Shown piece by piece: positions 40,701-50,310 of a stretch of 64,000 nucleotides of DNA. Source of the stretch: Thysanoteuthis rhombus (taxonomy: Eukaryota > Mollusca > Cephalopoda > Oegopsida > Thysanoteuthidae); assembly GCA_963457665.1 (NCBI GenBank), contig OY735215.1, positions 28,411,597 through 28,475,596 on the forward strand, read 5' to 3'. Position 1 is the first letter of the stretch. Each line of letters starts with the position of its first letter. The translations under genes were made by a program, and so were the position numbers. The notes under the pieces are model-generated. The model was not told the origin of the DNA. It was given only the letters and a program-made list of their open reading frames with translations, and did no database searches.

Positions 40701-43700
40701 CTTTGATTGACCTATATTTCAAAAAAACTATACAAGACATTTTCAATTCTCAGCATCAGCCATAAGAATTCTAGAATAGGAGATATTTAGCAAACTTACT
40801 TTTCGTTTTTCTTCTTCTGATCTTGCATCACTTCGAACATTGGCCCAGGGCACATCGTCAGGCCACCATACTGGTCGATATTCAGCTTTACCCCAGCCTG
40901 GCTTACTCCGACCTGTTGAATATTTTAACATTTCTGGGATGAATGCACGAAGTTGGGCCTGCAAAAACAGATAAAAAAATCATTGTCAGTTATTGAACAG
41001 GTAACTGTACTTCTGAGTTTGGGATAATAGAGGTATCCCCAGGTTTTCAATGTTTTCTTTTTACCACTTTTTGGTGAAGAGTGAAAATAGTGCTCAGGAT
41101 TTGTTTTGCAGTGATCCTTTGTAGAGGCAGTGCACACCTCCTTCCTCACTCCATTCTGCTGTACCTACTACCTTGCCTACCTTTGACGGCTCAGCCTAAC
41201 GTACAATCATCACCTGGGGGAGGGGTCAAGGAATGCTTGAAAAATTTTTCCGTAACAAATTATTGGTCAAATTGCTTCTTTGCTTTATGCCATTTCTTCT
41301 CATGACAAATTTTTATAAGAACGCAATATTTTTGGAAAGTGGGGGGTATCTACAAAAGTTACAAGACAGGACAAATTAGTCATGATCGAAAATTGGAAAG
41401 AACAAGAACGAAAATATGAAAAAAAAGTTAGCTATGCTCATATCCTCGAATAAACAGATCTGTCTTGATCTCACTAAAGCTGTTGCAATGTGAATCATCG
41501 ATATCATAAACACAGCAGGACAGAATATTAGGTCACGTAAGCAAAGTGTGTATAGTTAAATCTTCTAAGCTTTCTGAGAAATTCTCCTTCATCATGAAAA
41601 TTTGTGTTCTTTTATTATCAGATTGTGCCCCACCTAACCACAAAAAAATGAAATCATCAAATATATGAGTTCAAGTAAAATGTGATCAGTGTAGAACGTA
41701 GTTTAATTGAGTCTTTTCAAAAACCATAATGAAATATCTGTTTTGTGTTACGATAGTGCTTTTACTGAAACAGTAAGCATCCTCAAGTGGGTGGTTTTCC
41801 TTCTAAGAAATATATATAAAACATTCCAAGTTACAAGACGGAAAAAAAATCGAATCCATAGCTGCATAGCTATGATTAGAGGCTGAACTCAAAATTTTCA
41901 TACATAAATTATTGGGTGGGCTAAAAAGTTTGTTCTGCTTCAATCATTAGCTGACATTAAAAGTAATTAGTTTTAACTGATTTAGATAAAAAGATAACTT
42001 TTGATTTGCATTGTGACAGCTGTCATATGAGTTTGCATTTCTTCAAAAATTCTGTCAAAATTGGCATATTTTTGTGTATTGAAGATGGCAAAACATAAGC
42101 GACATTTTTTGCCTGTTATGCTTTTTTTATTTTAAGAAAGGTTAGAAATGAGACTCAAATGCTTAACAAAACAACATTTGTGCAGTTTATAGACAAAGAA
42201 ATGTAAATGAATGAACATGTCAAAAGTGGTTTGCGATATTTCACGCATGAACCAGTTGGGGTTGATAGCTATCTACTCAAAATATAATCGATATTATACA
42301 ACCAGCTTGGTTGTTAGTTGCTTTGTTGTGACTTGCACATAAGATGGAAAAAAAAAAAAAAAAAAAAAAGCTCCACTGGACCATATTGAAATGTTTTGTT
42401 TTTTCTAAACAAATTGTGACAGGCAATGAGGAATGGATACTTTACAACATAGAATGCAAGAGATTGTGGAGCAACTGAAATTAATTACTATTAACCATAC
42501 CAAAAGTTGGTCTTTATTCCCAAAAGATGATGCTGTGTATAAGGTGGGATTGGAAGAGAGTCCACAACTGTGAGTCCATTCCACAGAGCCAAATGACTGA
42601 TTTCAATCAGTGATGCTTCCAATTAGACATATTGAAAGGAACAATTAATGAATGCATCCAGACTTAGTTAAGAGAAAAGTCATAATATTTAATCAGGTAG
42701 AATTAGACCGCATGTTTCTTTGATGATCAGGCAAGTAATTTTTTTATGCACTAGTATACTTTCAAACCACCTTAAAGACATTAATTATATTAAAGGTTCA
42801 TGTTTATTCTTGGAGGGGGAAGAATTAAAAGAAATTTTCAATGATCAGCATCCCAGACACAATAACAATAGCATAATTAACTGATGCCTGCCTTCAATCT
42901 TGACTCAAAATGAGAAGTATGCTTGTGAAGAGAAATGTGGGCACAAATGTCTGAACAATCAATGACATTGTATGAAAATGTCCATAAAGGACCTGTGGGA
43001 TAATTCATAACATGAAGAAAGGTCCCAAGGGTTAGGGTTATATTTTTAATAAATTTCATACACATTGAAGGTAGAGGCACAGAACTGTACAAGTGCTAAT
43101 TTTTAAACTCTTGCTGATTACCCTAACAAACATAGCCTTCTTTTTCAAATCCCACATTGGCCAAAAGATGAAGAAGAGCTTTAAAACTAGGCATTAAATG
43201 AGAGGAAATCAGGGAAATACATTTATTTGTTTTCAAATATTCTCTGCTGAAATAAAAGGGGAGGGGGTACATGCCATCAAATACAGTAGTTAATCGATAG
43301 AAATTAAAACGGACAGCCACTCACCTGAGTCATTTTGTCAACAGGTGTTGGGATGCCATCAATAACAAGGCGGGGAAGTTTGTGCAAATTAGGGTCTTCC
43401 TGTTGGGATGGTGGTGCTTGTTGGGCAAGTGCCGATTCCAAATCCTGCATGATGATACCTTTTGAATTCCTCACCTGGTCACAAAACAGAAAAAAATAAA
43501 AATTAAAAATTGAAATTAGTCTTATGTTACAAAGACAATCCAAGAATAATCTGACTAAATAAATTAGATGTTTCCGGCTTGAATTTTTTGCTTAGTCTTC
43601 CTCATGCTAAAGTTTTATATTCTTCAGTTTGGGAAAGTTACCAGATGCCAGAGGCTATATGATAATTTCTATTTTACTTGACATTTTCATAGTTATATAC

Positions 43701-46700
43701 AAGTATATATAATATATTATATATATTAGAAATAGTCAACCAAAACTGTCAAAATAGGTTTTTTCAGTTTTCCAGTTGGTCTAGCTGGCTATATATCATG
43801 CAAACAGACTGCATAGATGGAGCTAAAGGGACAAAATCTTCAACATTTACTCTTTATTATGTCTAGAAAAAAAAAGTCTTCATTTTTTAAAAAAATCCCA
43901 CCAATATGTTTTCAAAGGGGGCTTCAATTTACAATGAAAGTTCATGCCAAATTGATCCCTTAGTCTATGTCCAGCGTTCACATTTGTTTTTTTGAAAATT
44001 CAGACTTTTTTTAGTGATCACTGCCCAAGAGAAGTGTGGTGAATCCTGGGGAAGGTTTATGTCCAATGACAGACGATTAAAGATTGATGATGATGATGAT
44101 GATGCCCAACAAAAGGTGAGAGAAGTAACTTATCTATTGATCACCTCTTTTTCCAATTTTTTAAATAATCATAACGTACCACTAAAAGACGCTGGTCATG
44201 TAATGGTTTCTACTGAGTGACTAACCAGATCTGTATCTATTATGGTTGCTTGGTTGCACGCGTCTTATAAATGGCCAAACAGTTGGACCCTGAGGGCTGA
44301 AAATTGGTCTATAATGACTTGCGGATGAACATAGTATTGGTGGGACTGACCTCTAAAATCACTAGAGATCACCACAGGTCAATTTAAAGTCAAAACTGCT
44401 GAAAGGGACATATTTTTACAAGACACAACATCAAGTGGAAGTGCCTTGATAGTAGGCATATGTCTATTGTATGTAAACATTTATTTATTTCTGAAAAATA
44501 TCAGGGGCCGAGCAGTTAGCAGCACAGAAGATGGAATCTACAAACAAAGTTAAAACTCAAAGATAATCTGCATTCAGTTTTTACTAATGCCCAAGGGAAA
44601 AGTATGAATAAGAATAAATGATGTAAATGACATTGAAAAAAATCTTAGATTAAAAAGACTTCTCATACAGTAATTAGACAAATAAGTACAGAGGTCGTCA
44701 AGTCAAGAACATCTGACTCTCTGAAAACTCGTAATATGAACAGACTGCTATAAAGTAAGGTTGCCAACTTGGCCAGTTTCTGATAAAATCTGATGGATTT
44801 TTCCTCCAATTTAACTGATAAAAATTTTGACATTAAAATCTAGCATATTTTAGCTATTTTTCAGTACTGTTTTAATCATAAATAAAAAGCTATTTTTTCA
44901 AAAATCATGTTGCAGACAACAGTTTGTAATAATGAATGGTGCACTACTTTGAAACAAACATCAAAACATTGAGCGTTCTTCAGAGGTTCCTAGGCTCAAG
45001 GGATAACTACACTGTTAGCATTTTCCCCTCGTGATCACAACTCAAAAAATAATTTTGATGCAAGTGATGGTGATATGAAAAACAGTCATGTTAGAATGCT
45101 CATTTGACATAGATAATCCGAACAGCATGGAAATAAAGCTACTTGTACATAATGATATTACAAATGTAAGATATTCACCATACGGCACTATTCCAACTCA
45201 CATACAAATCCAACTTACAATAGGCCTAGGAACAGAACTCATTCTTATCCTGGGAACTTCTTGTGAAATATTTAAAAAAAAAAAACGAAGATATTTTTTG
45301 CAGTTGATTTTTAAAAATTCCAAGCCCTTTAGTTATTTATTTATGTTTACATTTCTGTGGATTTACATGAAGGTCAAAAAGAACTATTTTATCAATTGAT
45401 TGGAAGCAACAATTCTGATAAAATCAATATTTCCAAATCAACTGAAGATTGTCAGCACCTTTTAAAGCAATTGATAAAAACTATAGTGACTCATGTGATT
45501 TAATTCCTTTTAGATATTTAGAAACCCAGGCAAGGCAAGTTACTTCAGCTAGTGCATACAGCTGTACCTTGGAAGGGGTTACTGCTGAGTTAAAGACCAG
45601 AATTTGAAATGCTGACTTTCAAGGTAAGCATGGCATCCCCGTTCATTACCCCAATCTCCCCAGTAAATGTACAAATATACATCTAAGTTTTGATATTAAA
45701 GGCATGGAAAAAATATATACAAACAGAATAGGTCATTGACATTAAGGGATGCACAGTGTAATGGCACAAATAAATGACAAATAAGAACCGTAAAGATAGC
45801 AGAAGATTGTAAACATACGACAGTTTCTAAAGGCTGTGATCCAAACACTTTGAAAGACTGGTAATGCTGATTAGGTTTCCCTGGAGTGCAGCATAGGACC
45901 ACAGCTTGCTGACCAACACGGGTTGAATATTCTTCAATAATAGCACGCAACTTTCTACAAAGAAAAGAAATAAACAAAAGAAAGTCAAGTTAATCCTGAC
46001 CAAAACATTTTGAAAACAAATTCAAATCCTCAAAGTAAAATAAGCTTCCAAAACAATGAGAGAAAAATCAAAAAAGTTTATGAACCCATCATCTGCAAAT
46101 AATGGGAATATCCATTTTATCGATGGCAACTCAGTTCTACCTGTGAGTCTTTTATCTTGCAATGGATAACTATTACTCTTCGCCACCGGCCGCAGTTAAT
46201 GGGTTAATCTACTTACCTGAGAAGTCTCGTCTGTTGTCGTCGTCGTATGGATGGATTGGTTTCAAAACTGTGCATCCGTCGTCTTTTCCTACTCGTTGCG
46301 ATAGCAGCTGCAGCAGCCACACCAACTGGACCTTCAATTGGAGAAACACAAATCATAATTAGATAACTCAATAGACCATAAAGTGTAAACATGTTCTTTA
46401 ATTATTTCAGTTGTATATTTCACACATCAAATGTTACCATGTGTTTGGAGAAGAGAGGGGGAAAAGTGGTTAAAACAATCTAGCTTTGAGTCAAACTTCT
46501 TAACATGATAATACAACACAATCAGTCTTCCCTGATGTCTTCAAAAATTAGAAGGGTTCATGCCAGTTTTGTTGTGAAAATAAAACCAAAGCAGCATTTA
46601 GCCCTACTTTCTGTAGCAAAGTAATATCTCTGTAAAATAGTTAAATATTGCAAGTATCTTTTAATCGATTTGTTTTTTTTTAAAATATTTTTTCCACACT

Positions 46701-47876
46701 AAAAAGTTGAAAGTTTGGGGGAATTGTTCAATTCTTTCTTCAATTTTAATGCCTTTTGAGAAAATGGTATTTCTTGTAAAGATACCTTCAGTATTTGAGA
46801 TGAGCCATGATCATTCTAAGAGTCTTGGAAAAGCATCTATTAAAAATATTCCTTAAATGCATTCGTGCTAGGAACAAAACTAACATCAACAGATACGGCA
46901 GCAGACAAATTTATATGCAATAATGACAATCAGCGACACTAAAGGGTTGAACACATTTGTTTTGAAGGTCAAGAAATTGAGACAAGAGAAAAAGGATTTT
47001 AGCCAAGGTTATATGGAATATTAAAAATGAATGGTACTTTGTTATCTGTATGCCACTCATTGCATTCTGCCATTTCACCAATTCTCATAATCAATCTGCA
47101 TTTTGTGTGTTAACTCATCTCAGCCAGGAGTGCACATAGGCACTCTTGAAATTTTGTGACACACATGAATGAAATGCCTGAATATAGCAACCATTTTGAA
47201 TATAAAATGAAGTCACATGACACATCTGTATAATTTTGCCTTAAATAAAATCCATATCTTATAACCTTCAAAATAATATACGACTTCTGATCAGGTTATG
47301 TCCTTGTCACCCCCCAAAAAAAAAACTAGGCCTGAACGAGTTAACTTCTGAAGCTGCTATTCATTACTATTGAACTGTAGAAATGCTTCCAAATGCTATC
47401 AAGGAGTCACTGGAGGATCCACTGTTTACTCAGATTATTGACAGGATTACTCCATCTAAGAATTGAATGCAGCAGGTTTTCATGAACCACACATATAATT
47501 TTATTGAAAATACAAAAAGCGGAACAGAAGTGGGGATTGTCAAAATAGAAGAACAAAATACACAGAGTACCACCAAATAGATAAATAAATAGAAAGAATG
47601 CTAAGATTTTGTGACTGGCTGAATTAAAAAAAGGGGTGGGCGAAAAGAAGATAACTGACCAGCTGCAGCAAGTTGGGCCGTGACGTCATCGTTCATCGGA
47701 CTGGTGAGTAAATCAGATTCATCAAAATGGGCACTCTCTTGCGAACTGGATTCGCTTATGTCATCGCTCAGCATACAGGAGCTCATGGGGGATGTGCTAA
47801 TGGTTGTCATTCCACTCACTGCTGCTCCTACTCCTCCTCGCACTCCCACCGCGGAAGATGGTCCTGAACTGTTCAT
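22917..47876 (-). CDS. NRF1: NRF1, nuclear respiratory factor 1 (erect wing / P3A2 family), spliced CDS
   Basis: Sequence-specific transcription factor that binds paired GCGCA half-sites as a dimer and activates nuclear genes for respiration and housekeeping. Eight minus-strand exons (47660-47876 coding part, 46217-46331, 45819-45954, 43325-43474, 40800-40958, 39747-39995, 38292-38505, 22917-23140) join with matching phases into 1464 nt, a 487-residue protein; human NRF1 has 503. Order: acidic, Ser-rich N-terminus (res. 40-72, ending DVTAQLAAAG), basic nuclear-localisation cluster RKRRR (res. 87-91), then the DNA-binding domain with the family signatures TRVGQQAVVL, DGIPTPVDKMTQ, IPEMLKYSTGRSKPGWGK and PWANVRSD, then a C-terminal activation region with AHAVATLAEAT and FPVSM. 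All introns are GT-AG. The reading frame stays open upstream of the chosen ATG to the exon's acceptor, so a further N-terminal coding exon is possible. Identity is from recalled family sequence, not a search. Confidence 0.96.
25057..25481. mobile_element. MITE, CAATCTCTTATC family, copy 2
   Basis: Left TACAGGTACACAATCTCTTA; right, read inward, TACAAGTACACAATCTTTTA. The ends match those of the element at 12 kb and both copies continue after the end with an AACTAAAAAG-type stretch, so they are one family. It is in the last NRF1 intron. Confidence 0.65.
26340..26830. repeat. Duplicated (TA)n plus flank
   Basis: Two (TA)n tracts (about 26364-26410 and 26690-26730) are each followed by a copy of the same sequence: TATGTCCAACAGAATGTGAT near 26429 and TATGTCCAACAGAATGTGAC near 26772, with similar sequence on both sides. 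The tRNA-like SINE head lies between them. Confidence 0.65.
26520..26625 (-). mobile_element. tRNA(Lys)-like SINE head
   Basis: The minus strand reads TTAGCTCAGTCAGTAGAGCA, close to a tRNA-Lys D arm with A box, followed by a degraded B box about 45 nt on. It lies between two duplicated (TA)n blocks. Confidence 0.5.
27890..28300. repeat. Possible LINE 3' remnant
   Basis: A GC-balanced 400-bp block unlike its surroundings. A stretch near 28105 reads KRGSPETT.QRTMMPELEVM in one plus frame, loosely like the end of an RTE-type reverse transcriptase. Too decayed for a firm call; an unclassified repeat is equally possible. Confidence 0.3.
28370..28410. repeat. (CA)n and (TA)n microsatellite
   Basis: CACACA run followed by TATATA, directly adjoining the palindromic MITE at 28411. 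Confidence 0.9.
28411..28633. mobile_element. Palindromic MITE with about 70-bp arms
   Basis: The arms share AACTCAAGAGATA(A/G)GTGTTA and CATCTCAAAATTT in opposite orientation. The left side abuts (CA)n and (TA)n tracts. No coding sequence. Confidence 0.7.
29575..29770 (+). mobile_element. tRNA-derived SINE
   Basis: The head GGTAGTTCAAGTGGTAGAGC is an A-box region. The body GTGCTGTTTTCTAATGGCCA ... AAACACAAGTCAAAAATTGA matches the SINE at 3.6 kb. Confidence 0.55.
30136..30196. repeat. (TA)n with (GT) edge
   Basis: Two TA blocks separated by a single C, followed by GTGTGTGT. Confidence 0.9.
30456..31028. mobile_element. Non-autonomous DNA element with 18-bp perfect inverted ends
   Basis: TCAACCCTTTCCAGACTG at the left is exactly complementary to CAGTCTGGAAAGGGTTGA at the right. 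The CCCTTT start with TTAA-like flank resembles piggyBac-type short elements, but no clean TTAA duplication is seen. An 80-codon open frame inside (30548-30790) has no recognisable domain. Confidence 0.6.
31187..31221. repeat. (TTA)n microsatellite
   Basis: Repeated TTA with one C interruption, just beyond the donor side of the optional NRF1 exon. Confidence 0.9.
31234..31483 (-). CDS. NRF1: Probable alternative NRF1 exon giving a different C-terminus
   Basis: An acceptor (TTACTGTTGTAG) at 31484-31485 and a donor-like GTAATT after 31234 bracket 250 nt on the NRF1 strand, inside the 15-kb last intron. Read in the phase left by the previous exon it stays open for 230 nt, then meets tandem stops TAA TGA (TAA at 31254-31256). 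The product would be a 489-residue protein with a 76-residue tail in place of the normal 74-residue one. The tail contains GKWIVQSVDWADNSVPE and two adjacent SUMO-consensus motifs, IKSE and VKEE. As 250 is not a multiple of three, inclusion cannot be frame-neutral. It could also be an alternative last exon without using the donor, or, less likely, part of an unrelated gene. I do not recognise this tail from vertebrate NRF1. Confidence 0.6.
32735..32910 (+). repeat. Dispersed repeat, copy 1 of 2
   Basis: ACCAAAACTATCAACATAGG, TTCAGTTTTC, GTCTGGCCAGATAGCTATAT and TTCAAACATTTATTTCTTAT align along about 170 bp with the copy at 43.7 kb. No tRNA-like head or inverted ends were seen. Confidence 0.55.
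34378..34599. mobile_element. MITE with the same ends, different interior
   Basis: TACCATATTTTATGGCATAT on the left and, read inward, TACCATATATAACTGCATAT on the right match the ends of the 8-kb family, but the interior is unrelated. It is probably a sibling family mobilised by the same transposase. Confidence 0.5.
34677..34736. repeat. (TA)n then (CA)n
   Basis: Alternating TA followed by ACACACACAC; it abuts the foldback element beginning at 34737. Confidence 0.95.
34737..35053. mobile_element. Foldback element made of two facing tRNA-like ends
   Basis: Outer inverted repeats ATGAATTATAAATTGC (34737-34752) and its complement (35038-35053) are perfect. Inner arms of 35 bp (34860-34894, 35001-35035) are nearly perfect, and each contains a B-box-like motif (GGTTCAATTCC, and GGTTTGATTCC on the opposite strand). 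Two copies of a tRNA-derived end thus face each other. A (TA)n tract abuts the left side. No coding sequence. Confidence 0.6.
35350..35800 (+). mobile_element. Second mariner remnant of the same subfamily
   Basis: It shares the leader (GAGAACAATGCTAATAAAAA, then GTAATGTAACTGCATT) with the 6-kb copy, then keeps a short helix-turn-helix piece (VQHWFNKFRS-like) and VLQHPPYSPDISPTD. The internal deletion is larger than in the first copy. Confidence 0.75.
36047..36235. mobile_element. MITE, TACCATATATG family, copy 3
   Basis: Left end TACCATATTTGATAGCATAT. The interior has TATTATGACTAGAGGGCCAT and GGCAGTAGTTCCCCAAAT as in the copies at 8 kb; the right end is a diverged inverse of the left. It lies in the last NRF1 intron. 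Confidence 0.6.
38292..38505 (-). CDS. NRF1: NRF1 exon, activation region with AVATLAEA repeats
   Basis: 214 nt, phase 0 in and phase 1 out, donor GTAAGT. It encodes two related motifs, ATQAVQTLADAA and DAHAVATLAEAT, followed by GQIILTGDP; the second matches vertebrate NRF1 closely. The phase-1 end fits both the distal terminal exon at 22917 and the optional exon at 31234-31483, making this the likely branch point for C-terminal splicing. Confidence 0.95.
38755..38990 (+). repeat. Dispersed repeat with SINE-like part
   Basis: AGTTAACAACACTTCATCTA, GATAATATTACCGCTACTAA and ACTACTAGTGTAAAACCAAT recur in diverged form near 3461, 4708 and, inverted, 29245. A tRNA-like TTGCTCAGTCAATAAGAGCA follows at 38903, so this may be the junction of two SINE copies. 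Confidence 0.45.
39287..39696. mobile_element. Foldback element with tRNA-like core and 22-bp direct repeats
   Basis: Two near-perfect 67-bp inverted arms (39348-39414 and 39612-39678; ends CCATTAATATTCGGACC) flank about 200 bp. The minus strand of this core has a tRNA-like RNA polymerase III promoter: A box TAGCGCAGTGG (39600-39610) and B box GGTTCGATCC (39546-39555). A 22-bp sequence beginning ATGGCAATAAGACAATG occurs at 39287-39308 and again at 39675-39696, like a target-site duplication. The minus strand also has CTGATGA ... GAAAC (39426 to 39394), the two conserved arms of a hammerhead ribozyme core. Penelope-like elements are known to carry such motifs, but no coding remnant is seen. 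Confidence 0.7.
39747..39995 (-). CDS. NRF1: NRF1 exon, end of DNA-binding domain and activation region
   Basis: Exactly 83 codons, phase 0 at both ends. VSWTHALRQIVKNCYKHHGR closes the DNA-binding domain. NNPDGTVSIIQIDTG and the Thr/Val-rich ADGTQATVV segment belong to the glutamine/hydrophobic activation region. An inverted-repeat element ends about 50 bp inside the intron that follows this exon in transcription order. Confidence 0.95.
40372..40500 (+). mobile_element. tRNA-derived SINE in an NRF1 intron
   Basis: A-box-like ATGGCTAGCAAGCTGG and B-box-like GAGTTCAATCA at tRNA spacing, then a GTGCCCCATACTTGTGGCCT body. It has no intact tRNA fold. Confidence 0.45.
40800..40958 (-). CDS. NRF1: NRF1 exon, core of DNA-binding domain
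   Basis: Exactly 53 codons, phase 0 at both ends, acceptor TTTTTGCAG and donor GTAAGT. It holds the most conserved part of the family: AQLRAFIPEMLKYSTGR, KPGWGK, WWPDDVPWANVRSD. The basic and acidic run at its end (SEEEKRK) leads into the VSW of the next exon. Confidence 0.97.
41919..42610 (+). mobile_element. Mariner transposon remnant, different subfamily
   Basis: It begins with a mariner-type end, TTGGGTGGGCTAAAAAGTTT. Transposase traces follow in order: KQIVTGNEEWILYNIECKR (family IVTGDEKWILYDN) near 42405 and KRMMLCIRWDWKRV (family KVMLCIWWDWKGV) near 42525, in frames broken by indels. A run of about 20 A at 42350 lies inside it. No right end was found. It lies in the NRF1 intron between 40958 and 43325. 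Confidence 0.8.
43325..43474 (-). CDS. NRF1: NRF1 exon, DNA-binding domain part 2
   Basis: Exactly 50 codons, phase 0 at both ends, acceptor GACCAG and donor GTGAGT. It encodes the DLESALA helix, a Gln/Pro-rich variable linker, and VIDGIPTPVDKMTQ, which is nearly identical to the vertebrate segment. Confidence 0.96.
43735..43905 (+). repeat. Dispersed repeat, copy 2 of 2
   Basis: CAACCAAAACTGTCAAAATA, TTCAGTTTTCCAGTTGGTCT and TTCAACATTTACTCTTTATT align with the copy at 32.7 kb. In an NRF1 intron. Confidence 0.55.
44505..44630 (+). mobile_element. SINE copy in an NRF1 intron
   Basis: GAGCAGTTAGCAGCACAGAA, AAAGTTAAAACTC (decayed B box) and TGCCCAAGGGAAAAGTATGA match the head and first body part of the 18.5-kb SINE. 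Confidence 0.5.
45819..45954 (-). CDS. NRF1: NRF1 exon, DNA-binding domain part 1
   Basis: A 136-nt exon with a TTTCTTTGTAG-type acceptor and a GTATGT donor. It encodes KLRAIIEEYSTRVGQQAVVL followed by the KPN/FKVFG/PLETV motifs of the NRF1 DNA-binding domain. Compared with vertebrates it has a short insertion (HYQS) between KPN and FKVFG. Confidence 0.96.
46217..46331 (-). CDS. NRF1: NRF1 exon, nuclear localisation segment
   Basis: This 115-nt exon runs from an AAG acceptor to a GTAAGT donor. It encodes the Ala-rich linker, the basic cluster SRKRRRMHSF (vertebrate counterpart GKKRKRPHVF) and the conserved NPSIRRRQQTRLLR at the entry to the DNA-binding domain. Phase 1 in and phase 2 out, matching its neighbours. 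Confidence 0.95.
47110..47344. mobile_element. Short TTAA-flanked inverted-repeat element
   Basis: TTAACTCATCTCAGCC at the left is matched by GGCCTGAACGAGTTAA at the right (imperfect inverse), with TTAA at both outer edges as piggyBac-type elements leave. It is in the first intron between NRF1 coding exons. Confidence 0.5.
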
Positions 47877-47891
47877 TGGATCTCTGTAAGG
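47660..47891 (-). CDS. NRF1: NRF1 exon with probable start codon
   Basis: The acceptor follows a pyrimidine run and CAG at 47892-47894; a second possible acceptor lies 8 nt further in, giving an exon start at 47883. The ATG is at 47874-47876 and the donor GTCAGT follows 47660 in phase 1. It encodes 72 residues plus one base: a Gly/Ser/Thr-rich leader, then the acidic serine stretch (SSSQESAHFDESD) that aligns with the phosphorylated N-terminal segment of vertebrate NRF1, then DDVTAQLAAAG. The leader differs from the vertebrate N-terminus. No in-frame stop separates the ATG from the acceptor, so the start is probable, not certain. Confidence 0.88.
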
Positions 47892-48064
47892 CTGTCAGGA
47901 CAAGGAAACAATACATGAAAAGAATTATTAAAAATCAATACAAAAACCATTGTCTCAAAATTAGAGTACCTAATATCTTTTTGTTTTTGTTGTCACGTAT
48001 GAATGAAAAGAAATATTGTCTAGTGAATATCCTATCAAATTCTGCCAAGATTTCATTTTGAGTC

Positions 48065-48480
48065 ATCTTGATGATCCCTAGGCTGGGTGAAGGAAGAAGG
48101 TTGAGCAAGGGGCCAGAAACTCCATCCCTTAAAATCTACTGGCTACTGAAACCAAAAGAGCATCACCCCAGTGAGAGGCTGGCAGGGAAGATTCCTTTTC
48201 AGAAAGGCTCATGATGCATGCTGGTGAAAGTCTACAGAAAGCCATTGAGCTAAATGACTTTCTACAGACTGAGACAAAACCAGTACAGGGACCTGGGACA
48301 TCAGAACCGTATTTGAGAGCAGATCAGTTCAAGTGTCAAGTAAAATGAGGAGGTGCAACATATGTTAAACAAGAGGCAAAGGCGGCTAAACTGACATGGG
48401 CTCAGCTGAGGAGAGTTACCTAGAACTGAGTCTATTGATGGCCCTCTGCTTTATACAGAGTCTAAGAGAATAAACAATAT
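48065..48480. repeat. Unclassified GC-balanced repeat-like block
   Basis: It sits between NRF1 coding exon 1 and its upstream region, has a base composition unlike the flanking intron and begins CTAGGCTGGGTGAAGGAAGA. It shares ACTCCATCCC with the block at 28.0 kb. No long open frame. Confidence 0.3.
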
Positions 48481-48838
48481 TCTATACAGGTTTTATTAGA
48501 ATTATCAATGCTGATCATGAAGAATTATAGCTAAAATATTGCATACAAATGGTTTTGTCCCTAAATACGGAGTCTGATTCGGTTAATTTTGTGGGATTTG
48601 AATATAATTCTGTTGATATTTCTATGAAATTCATCATAAATGACATTTTTTTAAAATTTTTGTAGTTGGATTATTAGTTTTTACTTTATTCTTCATATAT
48701 TGTTCATTGGTTCATCAACAGACCCAACATTGATATCAAACAAATCATTCTACCTGTAGAAAACCAGAGAATAAACTGACTAAATTGTTGTGAACAAAAA
48801 TAAGGAAAGAGTTAAAAAGAAATCTATTAGATGTCATT

Positions 48839-48842
<4 letters not shown>

Positions 48843-48866
<24 letters not shown>
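48843..48866. repeat. Poly(A) tract
   Basis: 24 consecutive A, in the NRF1 5' region. Confidence 0.95.
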
Positions 48867-48869
<3 letters not shown>

Positions 48870-50204
48870 TATGGAACGTCAGAGAGGTGGGTATTTTGGC
48901 TGTATCATATCTGTGTATGAACAAGCTTACACTGTCATGAAGTTTCTGAAAATCTTGACTCAAAACCACATCTGAGCAACATTCTGGAAATATCTCTTAA
49001 CGAACTTTGTAGCATTCACACGAAAACTCGACCCACATGGCAATATCTTGTTGCTCTAAGAAATACCTGTTTTGCAAGTCGTGCTTATTTTCAGAATAAA
49101 TACCTACTTTTATTCCATAAGTCTGTTGCCTTTGAGTTTTTCATTTGATTTTTTTTGTGTTTTCATTTCTCATTCTCACATATTTCGTGTTAAGGGAAGT
49201 AACCACAAATAGACACCACCCCTCAATCACGATGAAGAAAGATTTCTCTCTAAAGTAACTAATTTCCGAAGGAAACGAAAGATTTTATGGGTTGAAAAAA
49301 TAAAAAAGAGGATTCAAATTTTCGTAGGGTAGAAAACAATTTCATATAGGATTAACCGTTAGGAATTATTCGAATCCCAACCCTGAAATTCAATAATTCA
49401 AAAGTTTCAAGCATCAGAAGTAGGTTATTTGTGGCGTGAGTAAAAAAAAAAGAAAAGGATATTGTTTGTTTACAGAAGATGTTTTTGTGACAACAAATTT
49501 TTACGCATTGGATGACACATTTTTCGAGTTTTTATAGTTTTTAGCTGTTTAACCACACATAATTACCCAACTAACAAAAGTTTTCCGGACTCGGATTTGT
49601 GAAAAAGGAGAAAATAAAGATTTAATGCAGTGAAATTGTCAGGGGAAAAAAACGAATGATAAGGCTGGAAACACTAGCTACTTCTTTTAAAATGAGGGTA
49701 AATGAAATACAACCAAGGGAAAATGAAGAAATAGAGAAATTTCATTTCGCTTCCAAATTAGAATCAATAAATAAAATAATAATGAAATGAGTGATAAACT
49801 TATTTATTTTAAATAATTTCCAATTAATTTGTCATGTTCTGTGCGTACGCAGATTTTTAAAAATGAAGTTCTTCAGCCTGCTGAATAATAATGTTACGTT
49901 AAAAATATGTAAGAAAACAGATGTCAATAAGTAAAACGAAAGACTTATATCCAAACTTTTTAAAATCATATCTTTTTTCGTAAAACAAAACAATTTTTCA
50001 CTTCTTGTTTACAATCCGTAATTAACGAGAAAAATGAAGAATCGGACCCCTCCTCCCAAAAAAAGGAGCGTTATATGTGATGTGCGCACGTAACACAAGA
50101 GGAAGATATGAAACGATCAAAGAGTCAGATAAATTTAATAATGTTGGAGTGTTTAGAAAAAGTGATCATCTAAAAAGCATTATTGTTGATATTTTGTGGC
50201 TTGG

Positions 50205-50310
50205 TTGTAGTCTCGGGAATGTTTGGCCGGTCGAGTGGGAGTGGTGGTCGCGTGTCGGTGAGGTCGAGTCGTGGGGTTTTTTGCCTTCGTTTTGCGACTG
50301 CGCTTGGGCA
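50205..50310. promoter_or_regulatory. CpG-richer patch, possible promoter segment
   Basis: A GC- and CpG-rich stretch in otherwise AT-rich DNA, containing CGCGTGTCGG, TGCGC and GCACGCGCA, about 2.3 kb upstream of the first NRF1 coding exon. It includes two NRF1-like half-sites (TGCGC and GCGCA) about 8 bp apart, but not the full palindrome. It may be an internal promoter or a noncoding exon. Confidence 0.35.
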
